NCBI RefSeq assembly: GCF_001640805.2
Contig: NC_066851.1
Span: 11,149,550-11,213,549, forward strand
DNA length: 64,000 nt
Reading direction: 5' to 3'
From: Lates calcarifer
Lineage: Eukaryota > Chordata > Actinopteri > Centropomidae
Within the stretch, counting starts at the first letter, position 1. Every line of letters begins with the position of its first letter. A program made the translations under genes and the position numbers. This document shows positions 29,091 through 42,400 of this stretch, in pieces. Under the pieces are notes generated by a model. That model made no database searches and was not told the DNA's origin. It was given only the letters and a program-made list of their open reading frames with translations.

Positions 29091-32000
29091 GATGCATGCT
29101 GGGGGAGGGGAGTCATGTTCTCAAGCCCACTTTTATAAAAATTAAAATTTTCAGAAAATCAAAAAAGGACATCTAACTTATTCTGAATTATCAGTCTGCC
29201 ATTGCAATTCAGAAGAAAATCAATCATTTTGACATGAAGATCTTGATCAAACAAAATTGATTAGGTCTTTGAAAGGGTGTGACATGGATAGTGCTCCGAG
29301 GCTAGGCAATGGACTGTAGCAAACACATGTGATTGAAAAGCTTTAAATGGGTGTCAAACAAGCAGGGACATAATGTTTGACTTAAATTATCAGGAGTCCC
29401 ACAGGAGGCTTCTGGGACCGCTCCCCAGAGCCGGGTGTGTGTGTGGAATACAAACAGGGGATTCACCAGTGACCAGTGGGGTCAGTGCTGGAAGAGGGAC
29501 GGGTGCTGGTTGCTCCTGTGGGACTTGGCCACATTCCTACAGCAGGTTTTTTAATTTGCTGGACATGACCCCCACCCCCCACCCCCCCACCCCTTTCTCC
29601 CTCCCTCCCTCACCCCTCGAGCAGGCGATAACGCGACAGACACCACTTCTAATATACAGCCACAGTAGCTTTGAGTGTGTGTTTGCAGGGCAGGTGGGGT
29701 GGGTGGGGTGGGGTGGAGCTGTTGTAGGGTCCCAGATGGGTTAATGGGGAGTTTAGCATCAGGATTACAATGCAACAGTGTGGCTATGGATTGAGTAGTG
29801 ATTACCACAAGCTCACAGTGGCTACCCCCTTCTACTGCTTACCAACTCCACCGCTGGGCCGAGAAGACTGGGTGTGGTTGTATGTACAAATAAACAAGAT
29901 ATTATCACAAAATACAATATTATCTTGACAATAAGCCAAACTTGACCTAAAAAACAAATATATACAACAAGATGTAGTTTTTTTGGTGTACATGTGCTTT
30001 TTGAAAAACTGAACAGTGCCATCCTTCAATCTCCATTTTAGCTATCATACGTTATCATAAGATTTGCTGATGTGCGCCCTCTCATGGACATGAGTGATTA
30101 TTGTGATTTTTGAAAATTAACAAATATAGTTGTTAGAATGATTATCCTTCTTCTAGGTGTGTTTAGGCCAAAAGGCAGCCTTTGAGCTTTTTCAGCCTCT
30201 CTATGCTCCATCTTTCTCCCTTATCCATCACCTCTCTCAGGCTGGAACACTCCACCAGGGTGCTAGACTAATCTGTTTGTCAAACGCGTGTCTTGCCTCT
30301 GCACCCTACATACCCACTGCAACCCCCCTTCCCTCCCTCCCCAGCTGCAGGCCATCACGGGTCCAGCTCCAGCACCACCAGCCAGCCCAGTGAGATTGAA
30401 ATGTTAAGGGCAGGGACAACAGCTCCACTAATTAAATTCCCCAGGTTAATCCCTGCCGATCCCCTCATCGCACTCTCCAACCAGGCCCTACAAGGAGATA
30501 GGGGGCAGAGACCGGGGGAACAACAAACAAACACTCAGCAATAACAATGGCCACAAAAAAAATTTCAAAACAAAAAAAAGGAGGCTGGATGTGGGGGTGT
30601 TTTAAACAGGCAAATAGGTAGACAAACAAGCATGTGTGAGGCAGTACACACTAACATCCCAAGCTTCCCAATCAAAGATACTCATGGTGTATCATCCTCA
30701 CCCTAGGCCTTCCTTAAAGAAAAAAATATTTTTAGAAAAAATAGAAAGCTCTAGCAACTGTTGCAGCATTTCTGAAACATTCAATATTTAAGCTAACCAA
30801 CAACTCCCATGTTGACACCCTATCATGAGCCCTCACATTCCGAGGACTGTGTGGTGACCAAGTGCTCGTCAACACCAGCCTCAGACCTATCATCATCTCA
30901 GCATGTACAGTGACCTTATGTCTGACCCCGTGCCACTGTACTACAGAGGACAGCTGACATGCTGACCGACGACTAGCAAACTATGTGACCTTGGCAGCAT
31001 CACAAGAAGTGATACATTCCACCTCCTCACCATGCCACATGTGCAGTGTGCAGAAATTGCTTTCAAACTGGTCTGTGATAAATGTCTCACTTTTTAAAAG
31101 GGCTTTTATTCTGACAGAGACTACGACCTGGCCATAAAATACTCATCCAAGGCAAAGGCTGTAACCCTTAACACTAATTCTGAGGTCCAAGAGGATATCA
31201 ACAAACAAGTTTTATACATCTGAGTTTTAGTATTCACAAAAGATGCTTTATCAAAAAACAGCACTAGAAGGAAAAATATACATTTGTCACAACTGATCTT
31301 GGGTAGTGGATGGATGTGGTAGGTGCAGGAAAGCAGATTTAGAAGGAAATGAATAGAGCAGGTGCTTTTGTACATAGTGGGTGTGGTGTTGAGGAAGACG
31401 CGGGTGTATTACACAGTGTGGGCGTGCTGCGTCACACACACCACGCGCCTGCGTTGTGGCTTCGCTCAGAGGTGTAATGCCTGATTAGGGGATTACAGGA
31501 AAGTGCTTCTTTGCAGTTCTGTGAGAAACAATTATTAACATGTTGGTGTCTCTAATCCTGGATAAACACAGCTTTTCAAGAACAACAGCGAGTCTTTCTT
31601 CCCCCCTTTTTTTAAAAAATCCGTGTTTAAACCCCGTAGTCACTTGAACTCCAAAGCCTAACTAATACCAGCAGAGGAGACAGGCCAGTCGTGTGGAACA
31701 CTGTCATTACAGAGGTTGTGCACTTGGTGGAAGACATTGCTGGCCAGCAGGCCTTCACATCAGAGGGGAAATCCAAATTTAGCTTGGGGAGAGAACATCA
31801 TTGTGTTGAGCACTGCTTGTTGAAAGGGCATTAGACTGAAACATGTTCACAGCCTGTAATCTTTTATTTGTTTGTACACTTGTCTCATGTAATCTGCTTT
31901 CTAGTAATACAGAGACAATTTCCTAAGTCATGCTGGGAACGAATGGATAATAGATCCAGGTGGGGTACTATCACAAAGACTTACGACAGGTTGACACTGC

Positions 32001-34549
32001 ATACTGCTGAATTTTATCGTGTAGACATTTTTGTTCATTGTTTAAGGTGTGGGATTGAAAGCATGGAAATGTAAACTTGTCCCTTGCTTGGTTGCTTTAA
32101 GTGCTTTTTTACATACAAGAAGTAGCGTAGCTTCTGTGAACTAATAGTAGTGCTTTTAAATTCTTTTCACTTTTTTACTGAATTAATAGTAATAGTAGAG
32201 CTAAGCTAAAATAGAATCAAGCAACAACAGGTTAACATAGTAAATGTTTTACCTCCTATTGACAGTAAAATCCCAGTTTATGTGCCTATAACAGCAAGTG
32301 AAGGGTCACTGAACAAGAGAAATTACTGTAGTGATTCATGAACCACATGTGAGACTATTTAGTGCCAGCTGTGTGCAATGAAAGTCAAGCAGGAAGCAAT
32401 CAACACACTGCTGATGCCTGAACCACCAATCTACCCGCACACACACATACCTGCACACACCTACACACACTTTATCATTTCAGTGTTGCCTGTGGCTCTG
32501 AAATACAGCACATCAAAACAACCTGCAAGTTTCATTTCCGATACCCTTGAACCTGCTGACTGGCCATATTGTCCACTAGCTGACACTTTGAAGAGTACCT
32601 CATCTCAGTCGTCTCTCCTGCCGCCACTCTGTATAGACCTGAGAAGAGATGATAGAGGATTCACTAACATGGCATGTTACGTGTCTCATTTAGTTAACCA
32701 ATTCATATCAATATTAATATAAGAAATACCAATTTAATCAACAGGGGATGGATATTCTTCAAATACAAAATTTAAAGGTTTTTTTCCTAATACATAAAGA
32801 TGGGTACATCTCTTATAGAATATATTATGATCATGTCAGTGCAGTTTTATTGACTTCTGAGTAAGTGGAGAAGCCTACCAGTGAGCATCACCCTGATTCC
32901 AGTCCACTAGCTTCAACAGAAGAAGGGGGCAGGGTGAGTGCAGTCCTAAAGGTGCTGGTGCGCGATGTTGAGGATGTGTTGTGCCCATCTGGCAGGGCAG
33001 GGTTTAACCCTAATCCCAGAGCCCCTCGGCAGGGGAGCCCCAGACTGTTGATCACCGCCCCCCTGCTGGCTCCTCCAAACTCCTGACCTCCTCAGCACAC
33101 AAACACACAGACCCCTGCCACAAGAAAACACAACATCTGCACATAAACCGCAGAGTGGTATGCAAATTCAGTGTATGAAACCTTCATATTCCACAAACCT
33201 TTGTCAATATCGGAATGAAGAGTTTTTATGTGCAGAAGAGTCACACAGGCTTAGTTAGCTCCAGTGCACAAATACAAACAGACTATGAAAGACAAGAAGG
33301 AAGAATGACCCCAAACAACAGGAAAACACGAAACATATCCACACGCATGCAGAGGGCGCAGAGACTTGTTTTTGTGAGGCAATATGGAATAACACATTTA
33401 TCACACACACAAGTAGAGACCGAGTAAATATACACACACATAATTACAAAAACATAGACAGATAGGCAAACACACAAAGACACCCAGAAGCAGTCACCCA
33501 GCCATACACACCACACACCTAACCACCGATAATCCCCTAGACACAGGAACACACACACTCACACACACACACACACACTCACAGAGCATCATTATGTTTA
33601 TCACTGTGAACCAGCCCACCGACACCCATCACTCTAATTCCATTTGTCTGTTTAGATTCGTTTTGCTTTAATCCTCCCTTGTTTGTGCACATCTGCAAGC
33701 ACTGCAATAGTACAGACGCAGCGAGATGAGAGGGAGAGGGAGAGAGAGACAGACAGAAAGAGACAGAGAGTGAAAGACAGAGAGGGAAAAAGAGAGAGAG
33801 AAAGGGAGAGAGGGAGCTCACAGGGAGCACTCTCCCTCCTGACATCCCGGTCCCTGTAGCTCCAGCAGAAGGGGCAGACAGGCGTATCTCCTTGCCCAGG
33901 GAGAAGCTCCCTGTCCCAGCCACAGAGCCGCCGCCAGGCCCGCAGGCCCCTGTAATCACTGCAAACAGTCAAACATCCAGTCACACAGGCTCTTACACCA
34001 ACACAACATTACAGGCTTTTTACACAGTATTACACCACATCTTATTATCCCATTCAAGTCCCTCTATTAGCTCAATTGGATGGTGGGATTTTCATTTGTA
34101 AATTGGGGGATTTTAGATTAGCTTGTCTGTCAGCGATGAAATGCCCCCTGAGACTGTGAATTATGTGACCAATCACATATGAATCAATGCTTACACATGC
34201 TGTACTGCATGAATGGATGGTGTCAGGAAGAAGAAACGAAACAACTTTAACCTAGATTACATACTGTATATATACTGGATCAAAGATTTTATCAATGTAG
34301 GCATCACAGCTGTATGGCTGCATGGTCACAGATAAGATGCACCAGTCTTGAACTGTGTTCAGAATGCTAAATAAAAGCATGTGAATTAGCCCTAATGAGT
34401 CAAAAAAAACATGAATGACACCATTTCCTTATAGCTGACACTAAGCGTTGTTAGCTTTTATACAGCATATAATATTCAGGTCTAATAGAGAATTATTAAA
34501 GAGATAAATATTAGCTGCTATACACACCTAGCAGCAACATTATGCAGAA
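29091..34549. other. intergenic DNA between otx2 and tmem260, second part
   Basis: G/C-runs at 29570-29720, an element-like stretch with CTAATTAAATTCC and GGTTAATCCC (Otx-type TAATCC) at 30390-30490, CA- and GA-rich low complexity at 33380-33820. No gene seen. Confidence 0.45.
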
Positions 34550-35110
34550 CTGAAGCCGGTTGGTTGAAAGGAGGCGAATGAATTACCCCTCTTCCTCCCC
34601 AGGCCTTCCATTCAGACACGGAGTGAGAGAGAGAGGGAGGAGAGAGAGGAAAAAAGGCACCCCAAGCTAGTCGACAGACCCGGCAAATTATGAAAATGCC
34701 TCTCTGTGTCCTAAATGGAGGCCGAGCTCTTTAATGTGGCACAAAATTAGAACCTGGGGGAGGAAGTGTGGCCCGCTTGATTGGCGAAACCCCTCCTGGC
34801 CCACTACCCTCCTTCCACCCCACCCCACCCTCTCAAAGCATACAGAGATATTTATCCTGTGCCTGGTGGCACTCTCTTGTATTGGGGAAACTGAAGGACC
34901 CCAGAGAGAGCCCAGGGGCGTCCATAAAGGTGCCTAATTTGTCAGTTTACTCCTCAATTATTTAAATAGATCTAAGAAGGGAGCGGAGAATGGGGCTTTT
35001 TCTGCCTCTTCGTAGTCAAAGCAGAGAGAGACCTTTCTCCACGGTAGCCATTTTCAATTACGCTCTGCACTGCTGTCTTTGATATACAGAAGTGCCATAG
35101 TGGAGAGGGG
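34550..35110. promoter_or_regulatory. candidate conserved non-coding elements (two blocks)
   Basis: Block one, about 34660-34800, has CAAATTATGAAAATGCC, CTTTAATGTGGC and a GATTGGCG CCAAT box. Block two, about 34930-35110, has CCTAATTTG, CAATTATTTAAATAG and CTTTGAT. Separated by a C-rich stretch. Judged by texture and motifs. Confidence 0.35.
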
Positions 35111-35674
35111 CTGTATCAAATAAACAAATGTGTGTACACAAGATAACAACGGGAACTTGGGGATAATATTCAGTTTGCTCTGAAGAACTCAAAGTTATTT
35201 CACATTTACAAATTCACAGATTAAAACTAACTTTTGAAATATGTGCACACACAAAGCACGCAGACACAGGATGAAGCATTTTCATATATGGATGTTACAC
35301 ATGTGCACACACACATAAACATGAATTTACATGTTTATCAGTGAGGATTAAGGTGAGGTTTGGATACAGAATAAGGACCTATTGTTACTCATCCCTCTGC
35401 TCTTCCATCCATCCACACTATCAGGTTACAACAGCCCCCCACCCCCCACCCCCCCAATTTCCCATCAGTGCCCCACACCCAGAGAGAGTACCAGCTCCCA
35501 CTGCCTGGCAATGCCAGCTCTCAACCAGAGAGACCACTGGAGGTATGTGGGGCCTGGGGCCAGAGATTACTAAGTGGTTGAAGATTGATCCTGGAAATGG
35601 AGATGTCGCATTCCCCAACTCCCTGACCTCTAATCCCTCACATATCTGCCTCTATTGTTTGGTTTGTTTTACAG

Positions 35675-35963
35675 GGGTGAGGCCAGGCAGGCGGAGGAGG
35701 ATGAGGATGCTGTGAGGGTGAAGGAGGTCCACACAGGATCCAAAGGTGACCTTATCTTTCACAGGCATCTGGTGGAAGCAGGTAAAGAGCCCTCTCTACG
35801 TCTGAATGCTTTGCTGCAGACCCCAACGGAAATGAATGCTCAGCTGTGCAACATCACTTTCAATAAGCTTTATATCAGCAGTGATGCCAGCGCTGGGTCC
35901 AGTGGCAAGACAATAGTCTTGGTGCGCCTACACAAAGACGTGAGCTCCAAGACAATGGTATAG
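35675..35963 (+). other. possible exon or open frame, unrecognised
   Basis: An acceptor-like TTTGTTTTACAG ends at 35674 and is followed by an open frame of about 95 codons to 35963 (contains KGDLIFHRHLVEAG and NITFNKLYISSDAS). The composition is protein-like, but I recognise no domain and see no partner exon. It may be a lncRNA exon or chance. Confidence 0.15.
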
Positions 35964-37714
35964 TCTGTTAAATACAGGGAAGACAAACAGTGAAAACATG
36001 CCGTCTATTTTGACACAAGAGAGGCAAAGCATCCCAAATACAAACATGAACATAATGAAGGTCACTACAAACACCTGTACAAATAAAGTCAGTCAACCAG
36101 TGTAAACATACTGTACCTGCTGTGGAGACATACAAACAGCGGCTACACTACACTAAGAAACATACATCAAGAGTGATAGCAAACAAAAACTTAAGACAAG
36201 TCAGTCATGTCATCATGTCAACACAGACTGTGCTAACGGGCCTAATCCTACCCAATACACATTGATGAGTTTATAGGAAAACATTTACTTTAGCCAAAAT
36301 AACAATAGTTTCAAATATGCTAAGAGATTGTTACAGTTGAGGTTGCACTCTTAATTAAGAGGTTACAGCCAATCAGCTGACGAGAGTTGCCGTTTAAGAT
36401 AAATCTGCAACTTTGTGTGCTAGAATAACAACAACAATTCAAAGCTAAAAATATGTGTGGAGTTTGGCAGAAGGTTGCCATACCTTCTGCAAACTCCACA
36501 CATATTTTGTTACACAAAGATGGGTGGCACCTCGTAAACATCCTTGAAACAGGTTTCTCATGCTTAGGAAAGGGATCTGCGGGCAAAGTTTTTCAGAGTG
36601 TAAGATTCTGCAAAATCTGTGGCCAGCTCAGTATATCATGCCTCTCACACCCTCTATTCTCTTCCCAAACACTAACCAACACACCCCAGCCCTCCGCCTC
36701 TCTCCACTCCAAGCTTCCATCCAGCCAGAGAGAGGAGAGGAGATAGGCCCAGTTGCTAAAGCTGTCTTTTCAGCCCCTGCTCCCGCTCGGTCTATCTGAG
36801 ATACACAGCAAGCGGAGGTGTCGCTTTTCCACTGGCATTTCGGACAGTATCTACTTATAGACGGGAGAAAAAGAGAAAAGAAAAACAGAAGGGGTATTAT
36901 CAGGGAGGGATGAGAGCAGCAAAGGCATTTTGTCTTTTTATTCCCCTCCTAAGCCCTGGGCTTTGCTCCCAATCCGATTGGTCGATACGGCCAGGGATGT
37001 AAATGAAATGCAAAGAGGAATAAGGCTGGCTTCCCATCTCTAGTGTGTGCCCCCCTAAGTCTCCCGCCCCTCTTTCTCTGCCTCACTCTGTCTTGCTCTC
37101 TGGGCTGTTTATGGTGTTGTGTTTCTGTCTCCCCATTCACAGACTTGCTGCTCTCCCTGTTTCCGTCTCACTCTCCTCACTCTGCCTCGTCCTCCTTCCC
37201 CCCCTTCGCTTGCTCCTCTCTCCTCGCTGCATCCCTCCCCTCTCCCTGGCTGGGCTCACAGCTCTTATCTCCTCAGACGCCCCACATTCCAGCGTTGCCG
37301 TGGCTCCCTGCCTGCATCCCTGGTCACGGCGATTCCATGGGTTCCCACAATCCTCGGCAGCTTGCTGATTTAGGGTGGGCAACTGACTCTCAGAGACAGG
37401 GGAGAGGAGAGAAACAGAGGGGTTAGGAAAAGACAGGGTGAGAGGGGATGAGAGGCAGAGAGGGTGGGAGACAAGACAGGGATGACAAAGGGGAGGACAG
37501 GAAGAAAGTTAAGTAAAAATAACATGAGGGAATGAGACAACAGGCAGCAAATGACTGTGATGTAAACATGAAAACACATGAATATGTAAGTGAAGTAAAA
37601 ACATGGTTTAATCCTAAATTTTTAATTGTTTTTTTAAAGTCAAAACAACAAATATGATCAATAATTGTTACCCAAAAGGCCTAGTCTATTGTGGAAAAAA
37701 AGGGTCCAAAAATG
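35964..37714. other. intergenic DNA before tmem260 3' end
   Basis: Holds the hairpin at 36448, a possible element at 36950-37030 (CCGATTGG CCAAT box, ATGCAAAG), then C/T-rich low complexity at 37040-37260. Open frames in the C/T-rich part are composition artefacts. Confidence 0.45.
36448..36508. repeat. near-perfect hairpin (27-bp stem, 6-nt loop)
   Basis: The left arm 36448-36475 and right arm 36482-36508 are reverse complements over 27 bp with a single bulged G in the left arm; the loop is TGCCAT (36476-36481). Pairing stops sharply at both ends. Confidence 0.85.
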
Positions 37715-39232
37715 TACTAAAATAAACAAAGTCTTTATTGGAATATTTTAATCTGTAGAAAGCAGAGTGACAGTTTTCTCTGTTTTATGAGAAACCAAAC
37801 CATCTGTGCTACAGCAGGTTGAATCTCATCATCCAGCCAGCTGACAGCCGCTAACCAGGCCTGCAAACAGAGAGGGCAGATTACATTCTGAGAAAACTAC
37901 ACATGCACTTTCTAGTGGTATCTCAAACGGCAGGCTTCTTCAGCAGTGTTTTATAAAGCTTATGGCAATACACTGGTTTGACCTCTGCTTAACAAATTTC
38001 ATGCCATGAGGCTTATTAACATCAGCACCAAAATTCACAAAAACTGTGTTACTCAGGTGTCTGAGCCTGAGAACACATCAAGTGATTCTGGTCCATTTGC
38101 TGTGTTTGCATGACACACTGCCTTCCCAGCAACCACGGGGCTACAAGTCAATTTTCCTGGGAGCTAACATGCTTGTGTGTCTATGTGTGTCCCTGGAGTT
38201 TGCATGACTTTGTCCTTCTATGATGATCAAAGTACTTTGCTGCTTTTCAGTGTGCCGATCTGTTTATCGACTATGTTTATATGTGGTTGCAGCAGGGAAA
38301 AGGGCTTGGGTGGAGATTTAAGTATGTTCATACACACGCACACACACGTAGACATGCGAACACAAATCAACACGCATGCAAGTAAGCACACACACAAACG
38401 CACCTCTAAAAGGGTCCCTGGCATTGTGACATTTCACATTTCATTTAAATCCATGGGGGATTACAGCCCTCTGGTTAGGAGAGAAAAGAGAGGGCAAAAA
38501 ACACTCATCGAATCCATTAGTTTTAAACATGTAAAGGACCATCTAAGATGGACTGATGGATGGATAGAGGGGTGGGTGGGTAGTGTTGGTAGTGTGTAGT
38601 GAGGACTCTGTGGCACAGCACAAGTCTGTCCTAGATTAAACAGCTGCTCTAATCCCCCATTTCTGCCCCCAAATTGGGTTTCCCTCAATCTCGGCCTTGC
38701 CATCCTAATGTGAGAAAAAGAGAAGTAGAGCAGTGGCTGAGGCAAAATAATCAGCAGAAGAGGAGAGAGGAAAAAATAGAACGAGATGTAACGATAAAGT
38801 AATCGAATGGTGAGTTTAAGGGGAACACGCACGCAGCTTGATTGGGGTCAGTCAAGGCCTCCTGAAGTCAAGCTCTGTCTCTGGTCAACTGTAAACATTC
38901 ATTAAATGAAGCATGGCCCAGTACTTTTCACTCCATCCTTTGTGCAGAGCTCTTTGACTAGAACGCCGCACAAACTAGATAACTAGAGACCAGTGCTTCT
39001 GCATCAGTGCTCCCAAGTCCAATTCCAAACTTGTAAGTCCAATTTAGCCAAGTCCATTAAGCCAAAACATTAAGCTAAACACCACTACATCATTCTTTGT
39101 CCTTCTGGAGCACCACCTTACATCCATGGGAGGCACATTGGCTCAGAGTTCGTCCTGACTGTCTCACACTTCGCCTGGGCTCACAGCACACTCTCAGCGT
39201 GCCAGCTCCATGTAGGTCTCCCCTGGATCTTG
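37715..39232 (-). other. tmem260: tmem260 3' UTR
   Basis: From the stop codon to just past the first good poly(A) signal on this strand. Contains CA-rich stretches (38328-38402) and no recognised ORF. The extent is inferred from the signal at 37734. Confidence 0.45.
37734..37739 (-). terminator. tmem260: candidate tmem260 poly(A) signal
   Basis: AATAAA on the minus strand about 1.5 kb after the stop. Confidence 0.4.
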
Positions 39233-39493
39233 TCATGGGGTTTGCCTCCGGCTCTGGCGGAACCTGTCTCTCTCTTTGAGCAGGTGAGTAATGGCTGAAC
39301 GTATGGCGGGAGCCTGGGGATCCGTGGGTTCCTTCTCTAAGTACAGACTAAAGTGCTGGGTGCTGCAGGTCAGCAGGCTGTCTGGACTGTAGCCCCGGTG
39401 ACCTGAGCGGAGCAGCCTCTCACAGGCTAGTGCCAAGTTCTTGTCCCAGTTTGGAGGGTAGTCTGAGTGGGCCTCCACAATCTCCTTATACAG
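39233..39493 (-). CDS. tmem260: tmem260 coding exon 16 (terminal)
   Basis: Residues 587-672: [44 protein letters not shown], ending RQSRRQTP before TGA. The acceptor is TTCTGGACAG. Confidence 0.95.
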   Translation of the reverse strand: MYKEIVEAHSDYPPNWDKNLALACERLLRSGHRGYSPDSLLTCSTQHFSLYLEKEPTDPQAPAIRSAITHLLKERDRFRQSRRQTP

Positions 39494-42400
39494 CTGTCCA
39501 GAAAACACACACAACCAGACACACATAAAAAAAAAAGAAACCAATGTTACCAAAAATAACAAAAGAGAAGCCACTCAATGTGTCACACTTTGTTACGTGT
39601 AGCACTTAAATCTGCACCTTTATGGTAAATGACAGCACTGCTGCTGAGGTCAGACTCACAGTGTAAGACAGCTCAAAGAGACGAGCTTTCCCTTCTCCCT
39701 GCATCCTTTCTGCCAGGTCAAACAGAAAGAAAGCCGTCTTCATCCTGAAACAAAGCACGCAGGCTCAGGGCTAAGTGCTGGATGGATGAGCCATGCAGAT
39801 CCACACTCTCAGACGCACCACTCCAATGGAGTGATTTATGTAGATGCTTCCACCAAATAGAATGTACATGTAGATGCTCTACCACACAAGACTGGTTTAT
39901 GGAGATGTTCTAGTGGGCTAGTATGCATTATGACGCAGCATTTTATTTGCACGCTACAGTATACAACCTCTCCAAAGAGGAAACCAGCGCATCCTGTAAG
40001 AATCCAAGAAGTTTACTGCACCTGGCTTGCCACATCTCCTCATTAGCGACACGCTCCCAGGACGCAGGATGGAAACTGTTCACACATGGAGAAAAAAAAC
40101 CATTTTTTTTATCTAAACACCTTCAGGTGTTCGCTTGTGCACAGTTCCACTAACTATAAATGATTATTTATGTGAATATATTGTTCCATTCAACTGTGCA
40201 GGTTTTGATACACTAAACATCAATGTTTGCTGCATAAACATTAAATGACTGAGCAACAATACCAGCTAGCACATTAGACATGGAGTAAAATCACATCTCC
40301 CTTTTTTTCACTTTGTTGACTGTAAACACTTGACCTCTTCTTCAAAAGAATATTTTAGCAGGGTTCCCGAGCTAATATTTGGCTTGTGGGCATCGACGGA
40401 CACGCTTGTCGTGAGGGTGCGGGAAATAATGTCACAGTATTCAGCCGTGGATATCTGAGTGAATGAAGGGCTGCTGGCAAGAGCAACAGAATATGGAGCT
40501 TTGACTAATTCCACTTTTGACACAGTTATTGACAAAACGCAATAAGAAACTCATTATTTTTCATCTTCAGTCTCATTTCAAATGGCTGAGGGCCTAATGT
40601 CTTGCTCTGGTTGAATTCACAAAGAGCTGGATCACAGCATGGAGAACAGAGGACAACCTCACTGAGGGAAGCTTTGTGGAGTCTGTGGAAGGATAACCGA
40701 AGACCACAGAGAGATGACGGGGCAAGTAGATCTTTTCTGTTGTTGGTGATAAAATACGTGGTGATGACTAATTTGCTGGGGTTTATTGCATTTTCTAAAT
40801 TAATCTCTCTAGTTTCTTGTGAAGATCACGGGCTGTTTTAAATGTGCCAAAGGATTTGTTTATTTTCTTGGCCAACAGTAGGCCGCCATAAAATTACATC
40901 CTGCTAATCAAACCCCTTTAAACCTCACTAACTCACCAGAGGGACAGTATTTTTTAACTCATACTATGGAGCCAAACATATATCAAACCCACAGAACTTG
41001 ATTTTAAATTTTATGTAAGGTTTCTAAAGATATCAGATATGTCAGGCTGAACTTTCAGGATATGTGTAGAAAATACAGTACAAGACGTCTATGAGTTTTT
41101 CATCTAATAGGTTGGTGTAAGCATATTGTAACATCAATGGGAAGCTGCAACAAGCTGAGACAGAATATACAGGATACTGCCATACACTATGGAATAAGAT
41201 TGCATTTTTTTTTTTAACCTTCAAGCTACTTGAAAAGAGAAGAGGAAAACAATTAGCTGGGTTAACAATATACCTGTTCAGCAGCATTAATTGTTTTTGT
41301 CTGTGTTTGCACCTGTTGTGTGGCTCGCTCCAGTTGTAGATGTTGCGAGTGTGATGAGCCCATTCTTCAGGGTGAAACTGCCTCTGAATTGGCACTAAGT
41401 AATCACACACACCCAGGGGCCAGCGAGAGAAGCTACGTTCCCAGCTCGGGTCTCCTTCAGGCAGCCCAATGCAGGCAAAAACATCCCTCCTGCAAAAAAC
41501 ACAAAAACAAGAATCAGGCAGAGGCTTGTTCACATCCTCAGTTATTATGCCCGGGTGACTACTGATGATGAGACACACAGGAACGCAATGTAGACAGACA
41601 TTTCCTCACATCTCAACACCTTCTACCTTCCCTCCAGCCCTGTGCTGCTCACCAAGGGCTCAAGCCCTGAGGGTTAATCCCACAGGTCAGTGTTGCCCCT
41701 TTGAGAGACAGACATGTTGTCCTGGCAAACACTGCCCCCTGGTGGGCTTGGTATTAACAGGTCTCCTGCTAGTTTCTGGGTCTCTGTTCCTCCTAGAGGA
41801 GTGAATGTGAAAGCAGGGAGAAGCAATAAGTCCGCCAGAGACTGTTTAACCAAATCAAGTAGATTAGTCGACTTCTGTAGTTCATCAAACTCCTTTTATG
41901 GCCTCTACAGTTCTATGGGCTTATCTTCTCCCTACACTCACCGCTGTGTCGACCATCCCACTGATCTCTGCCTCATTAGATCACCCACTTGTTCATCTGA
42001 ACCATTGTTGCCCTCCCAATTCACTCTCTTTCCATTTAACATCCTATTTATCTGTTCATACCATCCTTTTATTCCCTCTCTGCTCTCTCTCTCTACTCCC
42101 TCCGGTGACTCACTGTGTGTTGTGGGACAGAAACTGCTCCAGACTGAAGGTGTCTTGCCCCTCAGGGTGGACCGGGTCCCACCAGCGGCCGGGGAAGTGG
42201 ACCCCAGGGTGGTGCTGTGCCAGCTTGGCCACGTACCAAGTGTATGTCATCATCTAGAAGGCAGAAAGAGTACCACCAACACTGTTCAAATCTTTGTATC
42301 CACTGTGGTTAGCAGTTAAAGACTTACCACACGGTGTATTGCTCTTGTTCTCACCCCTTATTTTTATTACATTGCTGGTTTAAAGCCCTTTATGACTGAT

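Noticed and set aside
33283..33558. Cys/Val-rich frames near CA repeats
   Set aside because: Generated by CA/GT repeat translation; the same applies to frames at 26618, 38227 and 58794.
36448..36508. Calling the hairpin a microRNA gene
   Set aside because: The stem is shorter than a usual precursor and there is no expression evidence; reported as a hairpin only.
41714..42319. 201-codon plus-strand frame
   Set aside because: Antisense over tmem260 exon 12, whose minus-strand protein and splice sites are clear.
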